Shown here in pieces: positions 31,277 through 40,011 of a stretch of 64,000 nt of DNA. How positions within the stretch are numbered: the first letter of the stretch is position 1; every line of letters begins with the position of its first letter. Made by a program: the position numbers and the translations under genes. Source of the stretch: Alphaproteobacteria bacterium (lineage in GTDB: Bacteria > Pseudomonadota > Alphaproteobacteria > JACAEB01); NCBI GenBank assembly GCA_024236075.1, contig JACKLE010000001.1:310001-374000 (forward strand). The letters are read 5' to 3'. The notes under the pieces were generated by a model. It was not told the DNA's origin and did no database searches. It was given only the letters and a program-made list of their open reading frames with translations.

Positions 31277-31291
31277 TTAAGAATGGGCTAA
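31277..31291 (-). promoter_or_regulatory. CtrA-like half-site upstream of sciP
   Basis: On the minus strand the sequence reads TTAG-CCCATTC-TTAA, one mismatch from TTAA-N7-TTAA. It is centred ~60 bases before the sciP start, a place suited to promoter control. CtrA is known to activate sciP in Caulobacter, so mutual regulation is plausible here. Confidence 0.4.
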
Positions 31292-31330
31292 GCATCAAGG
31301 TAAACACGGTGTAACGGCCGTGCGGTCCCA

Positions 31331-31349
31331 AGAATTTTCCGCAAATTCT
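31331..31349. promoter_or_regulatory. AT-rich perfect dyad between flgE and sciP
   Basis: AGAATTT-TCCGC-AAATTCT is a perfect 7-base inverted repeat with a 5-base centre. It is about 20 bases past the flgE stop and ~100 bases before sciP. It may be a weak terminator for the fliK-flgD-flgE operon or an operator for sciP. There is no run of T after it in the flgE direction. Confidence 0.35.
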
Positions 31350-31369
31350 ACTTATCATCTTCAGAAGTC

Positions 31370-32683
31370 TTACCTCTTGACGCGGATCATCTCGTCGAGC
31401 ATTTCGTCCGCCGTGGTGATGATCTTCGTGGCTGCGGAGTAGGCGCGCTGCGTGGTTATGAGGTCCGTGAACTCCTTGGCGAGGTCGATATTGGAGGCCT
31501 CGAGCGAGGAGGGCGCGATGTCGCCCGCGCCGCCCGTGCCGGCCTCGAGGAGCGTCAGGTCGCCCGAGCGGTCGGAGCGCATATAGGCGTTGCCGTTGAT
31601 CTCCGCGAGGCCGTTGGGATTGCGGAAGGTCGCGAGGGGCAGCTTGAAGATCGCGCGCTCGATGCCGTTGTCGAAGAGCGCGCGCACCGTGCCGGTCTCG
31701 TCGACCCGCACGCCCGAGATCGAGCCGAAGAGCGCACCGTTGACGCCCGCGGAGATGAGCGAGGAGACGCTGTTGAACTGCGTGAAGCCGTCGGCCTGGC
31801 CCGGCGTCCCGAAATCGACGGTGATGGATTGCGTGGCGAGGCCCGAAGCGGCCGCCCAGGGAATCGAGATCGTGGCGGTCCCCGTCGCGGCCCCGTTGAC
31901 GGTGGCGAGGGTGCCGTCCGTGTTGAAGCCGAGCGTCCCGGTTGCGATGGGATTGCTTCCCGCGCCGCCGATATTGGTGGCCGGGCCATCGTAGATGACC
32001 TCGTACGCCCAGGCATTGGGGCCCGTCTTGACGAACGCGAGCCGCAAGGGCTGCGAGCCGCCCTGACTGTCGAAGACGTCGAGCGCGCGCTCGAACTGGG
32101 AGGTTGAGGTTCCCGCAACGATGCCCCCGGTCGCATAGCCGGTATCGGCGATCTCGCTCGCCTGGAGGTTCGCGCGTAGATCCATCGCGTCCGTCGCGCT
32201 CGCCGTGCCCGTGAGCTGGCCGACATTGACGGCCGTGAGCTGGTTGCGGTTCGCCGGGATGTTGCCGGTGTCGTCGAGCGCCCAGCCCTGCAGATAGTAG
32301 CCCGCGGCGTTGCGCAGATAGCCGTCCGCATCCTGATTGAAGGCGCCGGCGCGCGTGTAGAGCAGCTCGCCGATGCTCGGCGCTGCGTTGGCGTCGCTCG
32401 TCACGGTGAAGAAGCCGCTGCCGCTGACCGCGAGGCTCGTCTCGCCCTCCGCCGACTGCAGGAGGCCCTGCTTCGAGATAAGGCTTTGCGGAATGGCGGT
32501 GACGCCGCCCGCGGCGAAGGCGCCGGCGCCCACGCTAGAGGCGAGAAGCGTCGAGAACTGCGCGGTGCCGCCCTTATAGCCCACCGTGTTGACGTTCGCG
32601 ATGTTGTTCGACGTCTGACCGAGGGCGCGCGTGTTCGCGGCGAGGCCCGAGACGCCGGTGAAAAGGGCTCCGTAAAGGCTCAT
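31370..32683 (-). CDS. flgE: Flagellar hook protein FlgE
   Basis: FlgE forms the extracellular hook. The 437-residue product starts MSLYGALFTGVSGLAANTRA with the TSNNIANVNTVGYKG motif and ends with LAKEFTDLITTQRAYSAATKIITTADEMLDEM, the N- and C-terminal helices that pack in the hook core. The middle (~residues 80-380) is the variable D1/D2 part. Start chosen for the GAGGAG before the ATG at 32683. It is the last gene of the fliK-flgD-flgE run. Confidence 0.96.
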   Translation of the reverse strand: MSLYGALFTGVSGLAANTRALGQTSNNIANVNTVGYKGGTAQFSTLLASSVGAGAFAAGGVTAIPQSLISKQGLLQSAEGETSLAVSGSGFFTVTSDANAAPSIGELLYTRAGAFNQDADGYLRNAAGYYLQGWALDDTGNIPANRNQLTAVNVGQLTGTASATDAMDLRANLQASEIADTGYATGGIVAGTSTSQFERALDVFDSQGGSQPLRLAFVKTGPNAWAYEVIYDGPATNIGGAGSNPIATGTLGFNTDGTLATVNGAATGTATISIPWAAASGLATQSITVDFGTPGQADGFTQFNSVSSLISAGVNGALFGSISGVRVDETGTVRALFDNGIERAIFKLPLATFRNPNGLAEINGNAYMRSDRSGDLTLLEAGTGGAGDIAPSSLEASNIDLAKEFTDLITTQRAYSAATKIITTADEMLDEMIRVKR

Positions 32684-32732
32684 GTCATTCTCCTCGACTG
32701 TTACGCGTCCGCTCGTGGGCGGGAAACTGGGG

Positions 32733-33383
32733 TTACGGGGCGACCGAGAGGACCTCGTCCGGGTCGTATTCGTTGCCGTTGACGACGAGACGGGCCTTGC
32801 CGTCCGCAAAGCTCACGGCCTCGACGAGGCCGGCCACCGTGAGCGCGGGCGCAAGCGCCTTGCCGTCGAGACCGTGCGCCGACACGGTGAGCTTGTAGGT
32901 CCCGTCCGGGAGCGCGGTGCCGGCATTGTCCTTGCCGTCCCACACGAACTGGTGCGCGCCCGCGGCCGTCTCGCCCTTGCCGGCATAGACGAGCCGCCCG
33001 GTCGCGTCGGTGATGCTCACGAACGAATCCTTCGCCGCCGCGGGCAGGGCGTAGGACCAGGTCGCGGCCCCCGAGGCCAGCTTCGTCTCGGCGCTCGACA
33101 GCGTCGCCTGGCGTCCGAGATAGGAGACGAGGGCGCCGCTCGCATTGCTCTGCGCGAGGCCGATGAGCGTTTCGAGGTTCTTGTTCTGCGCGATGGACTG
33201 CTCGACCTGGCTGAAGTCCACGAGCTGCTTCGTGAACTCGTTCGAGTCGAGCGGCTTCAGCGGATCCTGATTGCGGAGCTGCGCGGTCAGAAGCGTGAGA
33301 AAGGTGTCGAAGTTCTTGGCGAGCGAGGCGCTCGCCTTGGTCGACGCCGACGCTGCCGCGGCTCCTGCCTGGGTCACATCCAT
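32733..33383 (-). CDS. flgD: Flagellar hook cap protein FlgD
   Basis: FlgD caps the growing hook and helps FlgE subunits fold. The 216-residue product has the conserved N-terminal block FDTFLTLLTAQLRNQDPLKPLDSNEFTKQLVDFSQVEQSIAQN and a C-terminal tudor/FnIII-like part with FVWDGKDNAGTALPDGTYKLTV. It stands 18 bases after fliK and 49 before flgE in the same direction. Confidence 0.96.
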   Translation of the reverse strand: MDVTQAGAAAASASTKASASLAKNFDTFLTLLTAQLRNQDPLKPLDSNEFTKQLVDFSQVEQSIAQNKNLETLIGLAQSNASGALVSYLGRQATLSSAETKLASGAATWSYALPAAAKDSFVSITDATGRLVYAGKGETAAGAHQFVWDGKDNAGTALPDGTYKLTVSAHGLDGKALAPALTVAGLVEAVSFADGKARLVVNGNEYDPDEVLSVAP

Positions 33384-33401
33384 GGCTTCGTCCTTTCGTC
33401 C

Positions 33402-34919
33402 CTATACGCGCAGATCGACGCCGGCGCGCGAGGTGCGCCAGATTTCCTGCGCGGGCATGTCGCCCGGCGCGGCCTCGACGGGGCCGAGCTGGCGATAGAA
33501 GCGCGGGCGCCCCTCGCCGGAGGCCGCCCGCCGTCCTTCCTCGCGCAGCGAGAAGCTGAGCCCCCCCTGGTCGGATTTGAGCCCGCTATCGGCGAGGCTC
33601 TTCTCGAGGGCCCGCGCATCGCGCTGAAGCAGCTCGAGCGTCTCGGGCCGGTCCGCCGTGAGCGCCGCATGGAGGCGTCCATCGGCCGCAAATTCGAGGC
33701 GCACGTCGATGCGCCCGAGCTCGGGCGGATCGAGGCGTATCTGGAAATGGGTGCGACCGTCGCTCGCCTGGCGGGCGATGGCGAGGCCGAGCAGGTGCAT
33801 GGCCTGGGCGTTTTGGCCCGCATGCGGATGAAGGCGGACGGTCTGAGCCTGGGCCGCGCTCGTGCCCTGCGCGGACTGGGGCGCGGATCCCGCGCCTTGC
33901 GCATTGGCGGTGCCGTCGGCCTCCTTGGGAGCCGAAAGCGCCTCCGGAGCGCGCGCTCTCTCTCCCGATCCGGGGAGCCGGGCCGGGGCCTCGGCCGTGC
34001 CTGCGGCAGGGGCCACCGCCGACGAGGCCGGCGCGCCGGGCTGGGCGGGAGCCTGCTGCGCCGCCGTCTGCCCATTGGATTGCGCTGAGGCGTGAGCGAC
34101 GGCCTGCGACCCGCCCTGCACCGCGGGCGTCGCCGCCGCGGGGCGCGGGTTGGCGCGCCTGGGCGCCGCGTCCTGGGCGGCGGCCTTCGTCTCTCCCGCA
34201 TCCTCGGCGGGCGTCTCGTCGTCGAGAGGAGCGGCGGTCTTCGGGGCGGCGACCGGCCGGGCAGCCGGGGCCGCTTCCTCCTGGGGATCGAAGGAGCTTT
34301 CCTCCGTCTTCGGAGTGCCTGCCGGCGTCGCCGCCGCGACGGCGGGCGCCGTCGCCTCGGCCTTGTCCGCCTCGCCGGGCGGCACAAGGACGAGCCCCGG
34401 AGTCGTTTCCTCAGCGGGCGCCGCGTCGGGGGCGGCGGCCTCGGCGGGCGTTTCGGGCGAAGCCTTTTCGCCGGTCGGCGGCGACGCGTCCGATGCCTCC
34501 GGCGCCTTCGGCTCGGCCGGGGGGGCGTTTTCCGCGATCGGCACGCCGGGCACGGCAGCCTCGATTGCCATGCCCGGGGCCTCGACCGAACCGTCTGTCT
34601 GCGGAGCGTCCGTGGCGGCCTTCGCGACCTCGGGCACGTCCCCTTTCGCCTGCGTCTCTCCGTCCGATTGCGCCTCGGACGGCGCGTTCGTCTCCGATGG
34701 AGGCTGCGCGGGCGGGGAATTCTCCGTGCGGCAATCGGACCGGGGCCTGTCCGTCTCCGGCTTCCGGGCGGGGCGCTGCGGCTCGTCCGCATGCCGCTCG
34801 GCCGCGAGCACCTCGTCGAAGCGCAGGCCCTGCTCCTTCTCGCGCGCGCCGTCACGGGCGGGCGAGGCCTTCGGGTCCTCGGCGCGCGGGGCTGGCGGAA
34901 GTTCGGCGATAGCCTGCAT
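33402..34919 (-). CDS. fliK: Flagellar hook-length control protein FliK
   Basis: FliK measures the hook and switches export to late substrates. The 505-residue product has a long Ala/Pro/Glu-rich, disordered N-terminal two thirds (low complexity, expected for a molecular ruler) and a C-terminal FliK domain with FQIRLDPPELGRIDVRLEF, RPETLELLQRDARALEKSLADSG and LSFSLREEG. I chose the ATG at 34919; a GTG at 34952 is also in frame. It opens the operon with flgD and flgE and is divergent from flgK. Confidence 0.9.
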   Translation of the reverse strand: MQAIAELPPAPRAEDPKASPARDGAREKEQGLRFDEVLAAERHADEPQRPARKPETDRPRSDCRTENSPPAQPPSETNAPSEAQSDGETQAKGDVPEVAKAATDAPQTDGSVEAPGMAIEAAVPGVPIAENAPPAEPKAPEASDASPPTGEKASPETPAEAAAPDAAPAEETTPGLVLVPPGEADKAEATAPAVAAATPAGTPKTEESSFDPQEEAAPAARPVAAPKTAAPLDDETPAEDAGETKAAAQDAAPRRANPRPAAATPAVQGGSQAVAHASAQSNGQTAAQQAPAQPGAPASSAVAPAAGTAEAPARLPGSGERARAPEALSAPKEADGTANAQGAGSAPQSAQGTSAAQAQTVRLHPHAGQNAQAMHLLGLAIARQASDGRTHFQIRLDPPELGRIDVRLEFAADGRLHAALTADRPETLELLQRDARALEKSLADSGLKSDQGGLSFSLREEGRRAASGEGRPRFYRQLGPVEAAPGDMPAQEIWRTSRAGVDLRV

Positions 34920-35012
34920 AAGACGTTTCCGGATGAAAGCCGGGGGGGCCACTCATGCCCGCTCCCGAACCCGATGGACGCCTTCTGGCGGAGCCGTTCG
35001 GGTTCCCTCGAA

Positions 35013-35027
35013 GCAAGCCCGGGGCCA
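35013..35027 (-). promoter_or_regulatory. Possible weak sigma-54 promoter of fliK-flgD-flgE
   Basis: TGGCCC-CGGGC-TTGC on the minus strand keeps the GG and GC dinucleotides of a -24/-12 promoter at the right spacing but has C for A in the -24 element. It lies about 95 bases before the fliK start. The 432-base fliK-flgK intergenic region also holds the stronger plus-strand promoter at 35205. Confidence 0.3.
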
Positions 35028-35204
35028 GCGCGCGGAGATCAAGAAATCTCAGCCGAAACAACGAGTTATGTTTTTCGCGAACTGCCCGCGGCGGCGCCCG
35101 GCAGGAAAAATTTTCCGCCCTCGCGGCAAAGCCGGCCTAGCCGGACGGCACGCCGCGCGCGCCGCGCGTGCGCCGATGCGAAGAGCGACAGGGCGTTCGC
35201 GGCC

Positions 35205-35221
35205 CTGGCACCCGCATTGCA
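35205..35221 (+). promoter_or_regulatory. Sigma-54 (-24/-12) promoter of flgK-flgL
   Basis: CTGGCAC-CCGCA-TTGCA matches the RpoN consensus (YTGGCAC-N5-TTGCW) at every core position. It lies ~130 bases before the flgK ATG. Since FlbD, a sigma-54 activator, is encoded 9 kb away and activates late flagellar genes, it is the likely activator. The enhancer site was not identified. Apart from the two promoters I see no gene in 34920-35351. Confidence 0.8.
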
Positions 35222-35351
35222 CGCTCCGTGGGCGGCGGACCGTCAGGCGAGCCCGGGATCCCCGCAGAACGGCGAGAATGCGGGGAATTTCGGCGAATCG
35301 CGAGCCGGCGGCACGCGGCAAGTTCTGCCGGCAGCGGCAAGAAAGGGCGCC

Positions 35352-37496
35352 ATGTCGATCAATATCATTCTCTCGAATGCGCTCAGCGGCCTCAATACGA
35401 GCCAGGCCGCGCTCAACGAGATCGCCAACAACATTTCCAACGTCAACACGCCCGGCTATGCGCGCCGCGTGGTCGAGCTGTCGACGCGCACGATCGGCGG
35501 CCAGAGCGCCGGCGTCGAGGTCGGCGAGATCAAGCGCGTCGCCGACGCCTATCTTCAGCGTCAGGTCTATTCCGCGGCCGGCGACGAGGGCCGCTACGCG
35601 GAGCTCTCGCGCGTCCACGACAATCTGCAGGCGATCCTGGGGCGCCCCGATTCCGACACCGCGCTCAACGCCCTCATCGACCGCGCGCTCACGGCCGGCG
35701 CGGACCTCGTCACGGACCCGACCTCGAGCGTGCGCCGCTCGAACTTCCTCTCCGAGCTCACGACGGCCGCCTCCTCGATCTCGCGGCTCGCCGACAATGT
35801 CCAGCGCCTGCGCCAGGACGCGGACAACCTCATAGGCGACAAGGTCGACCGGGCGAACGCGCTCATCGCGCGCATCGCCGAGCTCAATCCGCTCATCGCG
35901 CGCCAGGAGCTCGCCGGATCGTCGGGCAGCGGCCTCAAGGACGAGCTCGACCAGTCGATCGCGGAGCTCGCCGGGATCATCGACCTGCGCGTCGAGCCGC
36001 AGACGGACGGAACGATCCATGTCGTGACGTCGAACGGCTATTCGCTCGTCGACGCCGGGCACGTGCAGCTTTCCTACACCCCGCAGACGAGCGTCACGGC
36101 GGGCTCGATCTTCGCCTCGATCATGGCGACGCGCGTCAGCTCCTCCGGCACCATCTCGACCGCCCCGCCGCAGCCTTTCGACTCGCAGATTAGCTCGGGC
36201 GCGATCAAGGGGCTCCTCGATCTGCGCGACCGCGTGCTGCCCGATTTCGCGGCGGGCCTCGGCGAGCTCGCGGGCACGCTCGCGACGACGATCAACGAGG
36301 TGCACAACGCCAATGTCGCCGTGCCGCCGCCGCAGACGCTGACGGGCCGCGAGACCGGCCTCCTCGCGAGCGACGCGCACAATTTCACCGGCGCCACGAC
36401 CTTCGCGATCACGGATTCGACGGGCACGCTCGTGCGCCGCGTCGATGTCGACTTCTCGGCGAATACCTACAGCGTGAACGGCGGCGGCACGGTCGCCTTC
36501 GCGGGCACGGTCGGCGGCCTCGTTGCGGCTCTCAACTCCGCGCTCGGCGTGACGGGGAGCGCGGGCTTCTCGAACGGCGTGCTATCGCTCGCGGCGTCTT
36601 CCGCGACGAACGGCATCGCGATCGTCGAGGGGGCATCGAGCCCGTCCTCGCGCGCGGGCCACGGCTTCTCGGCCTTTTTCGGCCTCAACGACGTGCTCGC
36701 CGGCGCCGCTCCGTCGCACTACGACACGGGGCTCACGGCGAGCGACGCCCACGGATTTACCGCCGGCGACACGCTGGAGCTGCGCGTTCTCGGCGCGAGC
36801 GGCGCCGAGCTCGGACGCGCGACCATGACGGTCGCGGGCGCCACGATCGGCGATCTCGTCACGCAGATGAATACGGATTTCGGGGCCTTCGCGACCTTCT
36901 CCCTGGACGCGAACGGCAAGCTCGCCGCGACCCCCGTCGCGGGTCCCCCGGCCCGCCTCGAGGTCGTCTCCGACTCGACGAGCCGCGGCACGACGGGCGT
37001 GAGCCTCACGGAGCTGTTCGGCATCGGCACGGCGGCCGGCGCGGAGCGCGCGCGCGACCTCGCGCTCGTCTCGGCGCTCGCCGGGGCGCCGCAAAAGCTC
37101 GCCCTCGCGCGGCCGAGCCTTTCCCCTACGGATCTTCCGGGTACGCGGATCCTTGCGCCCGGCGACAATCGCGGCGCGGCGGCGCTGCAGGCGCTCCTCT
37201 CCTCCAAGGTGAGCTTCTCCGCGGCCGGCAGCTACGGATCGGCGAACGACACGCTGTCGGCCTATGCGGGGCTTCTGCTCGCGGGCATCGGCGGAGAGGC
37301 GGAGCGCGCCGCGACGGGCCTGCGCGACGCCACGCTTCTCGGCGACGAGGTGAAGCTCAAGCGCGACGAGGTTCAGGGCGTCAATCTCGACGAGGAGCTC
37401 GCCTCGCTCATCGTCTATCAGCAGTCGTACAATGCCTCGGCGCGCGTGATCTCCGCCGCCCAGGAGCTCTTCGACGCGCTCGTGCAGCTCGTCTGA
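35352..37496 (+). CDS. flgK: Flagellar hook-associated protein 1 FlgK
   Basis: FlgK is the first junction protein between hook and filament. The product starts MSINIILSNALSGLNTSQAALNEIANNISNVNTPGYARR and ends LDEELASLIVYQQSYNASARVISAAQELFDALVQLV, the terminal helices of this family. At 714 residues it is long (about 550 in E. coli); the extra length is a repeated domain: two units begin TGLLASDAHNF (~residue 335) and TGLTASDAHGF (~residue 458). It is followed after 19 bases by flgL and preceded by a sigma-54 promoter. Confidence 0.94.
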   Translation: MSINIILSNALSGLNTSQAALNEIANNISNVNTPGYARRVVELSTRTIGGQSAGVEVGEIKRVADAYLQRQVYSAAGDEGRYAELSRVHDNLQAILGRPDSDTALNALIDRALTAGADLVTDPTSSVRRSNFLSELTTAASSISRLADNVQRLRQDADNLIGDKVDRANALIARIAELNPLIARQELAGSSGSGLKDELDQSIAELAGIIDLRVEPQTDGTIHVVTSNGYSLVDAGHVQLSYTPQTSVTAGSIFASIMATRVSSSGTISTAPPQPFDSQISSGAIKGLLDLRDRVLPDFAAGLGELAGTLATTINEVHNANVAVPPPQTLTGRETGLLASDAHNFTGATTFAITDSTGTLVRRVDVDFSANTYSVNGGGTVAFAGTVGGLVAALNSALGVTGSAGFSNGVLSLAASSATNGIAIVEGASSPSSRAGHGFSAFFGLNDVLAGAAPSHYDTGLTASDAHGFTAGDTLELRVLGASGAELGRATMTVAGATIGDLVTQMNTDFGAFATFSLDANGKLAATPVAGPPARLEVVSDSTSRGTTGVSLTELFGIGTAAGAERARDLALVSALAGAPQKLALARPSLSPTDLPGTRILAPGDNRGAAALQALLSSKVSFSAAGSYGSANDTLSAYAGLLLAGIGGEAERAATGLRDATLLGDEVKLKRDEVQGVNLDEELASLIVYQQSYNASARVISAAQELFDALVQLV

Positions 37497-37515
37497 GGCA
37501 CACGGAGGAAAGGCC

Positions 37516-38442
37516 ATGACCCGCGTTCCGACCTCGGCCCAGAGCACGCTTCTCCTGTCGGAGTTCGCGCGCATCCAGGAGCGCATGTTCAACGCGCAGC
37601 AGCAGATCTCGACAGGCAAGAAGGCGCAGACCTATCAGGAGATCGGGCCGGACGCGGCGGGCCTCCTCGCCGCGAAGGCCGTGCAGAGCCGCATCGCCCA
37701 GTACACGAGCGTCGCCGAGGACGTGGGCAGCCGCCTCGAGATTCAGAACCTGCATCTCGAATCGCTCGCCGATTCCGGCGCGCAGCTTCGCCAGGCCGTC
37801 ACCGAGGCCCTGTCGACCGGAAAGTCCATCGGGCTCATGGAGCAGGTGCGCAGCCTCTTCGACACGGCGGCGAGCGTCCTCAACTCGACCTATCAGGGCC
37901 AGTATCTCTATGCCGGCACGCGCAGCGACGTGCCGCCCGTCGGCATCTCCGACTTCGCGAGCCTGCTCGCGGCGCCCGGCGCGAGCGCGATCTTCGGAAA
38001 CGACGGCGTCAAGGCGTCCGCGCTCATCGACGAGTCGCTGCCCATGAGCTACGGCCTTCTCGCAAGCGATCTGGGCACGGAGCTGATGGACGCCCTGAGG
38101 CGCATCGGCGCCTACGATGCGGGGGCCAACGGTCCCCTCACGGGAGATCTGACGCCGACCCAGCAGGCCTATCTCGAGAGCGAGCTGCCGAACCTCAAGC
38201 AGCTCGCCGACAATCTGACCGCGCTCGTCAGCGAGAACGGCCTGAGGCAGCAGCAGGTCGACCGGGCGCTCGCCTCGCAAAGGGACACGGGCACGGTGCT
38301 CGCGGGCTTCATCGCCGACATCGAGGACACCGATCTCGCCGAGGCCATCACGCGCCTGCAGAACGATCAGATCTCGCTCGAGGCGGCGACGCGCGTCTTC
38401 GGCACGCTGCAGCAATCCTCGCTCCTCAACTTCCTGCAATAG
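37516..38442 (+). CDS. flgL: Flagellar hook-associated protein 3 FlgL
   Basis: FlgL joins FlgK to flagellin. The 308-residue product has the flagellin-like N-terminus (STLLLSEFARIQERMFNAQQQISTGKKAQTYQEI) and C-terminus (IADIEDTDLAEAITRLQNDQISLEAATRVFGTLQQSSLLNFL), with a short variable middle. GGAGGAAAGG precedes the ATG. It is convergent with the aldehyde dehydrogenase gene, three bases apart. Confidence 0.93.
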   Translation: MTRVPTSAQSTLLLSEFARIQERMFNAQQQISTGKKAQTYQEIGPDAAGLLAAKAVQSRIAQYTSVAEDVGSRLEIQNLHLESLADSGAQLRQAVTEALSTGKSIGLMEQVRSLFDTAASVLNSTYQGQYLYAGTRSDVPPVGISDFASLLAAPGASAIFGNDGVKASALIDESLPMSYGLLASDLGTELMDALRRIGAYDAGANGPLTGDLTPTQQAYLESELPNLKQLADNLTALVSENGLRQQQVDRALASQRDTGTVLAGFIADIEDTDLAEAITRLQNDQISLEAATRVFGTLQQSSLLNFLQ

Positions 38443-38445
38443 CCT

Positions 38446-39870
<1,425 letters not shown>

Positions 39871-39921
39871 GGGAGGCGTCCTCGAAGGGGCTGCGGATGG
39901 GTGGCGGCGAGGCGGTGAAAC

Positions 39922-40010
39922 GTGAGTAGGGAGCAGGGGCCGAATCCTCGATGTCCCGCGTTGCCGCTTCGTGCTCGCTATTCAGTACTCACTACTCACT
40001 ACCCACCATT
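39922..40010. repeat. Low-complexity intergenic repeat with dyad (TACTCAC units)
   Basis: In the 141-base gap between the two minus-strand genes, GTGAGTAG (39922-39929) is repeated in inverted form as CTACTCAC (39992-39999). The right arm is a short tandem run TACTCAC-TACTCAC-TACCCAC at 39986-40006. Both are unlike the local GC-rich composition. Such microsatellite-like intergenic elements are common in Hyphomicrobiales. Confidence 0.55.
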
Positions 40011-40011
40011 T

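Noticed and set aside
33402..34919. Low-complexity Pro/Ala frames on both strands in fliK
   Set aside because: They mirror the disordered ruler part of FliK; only the minus-strand frame with the C-terminal FliK domain is real.
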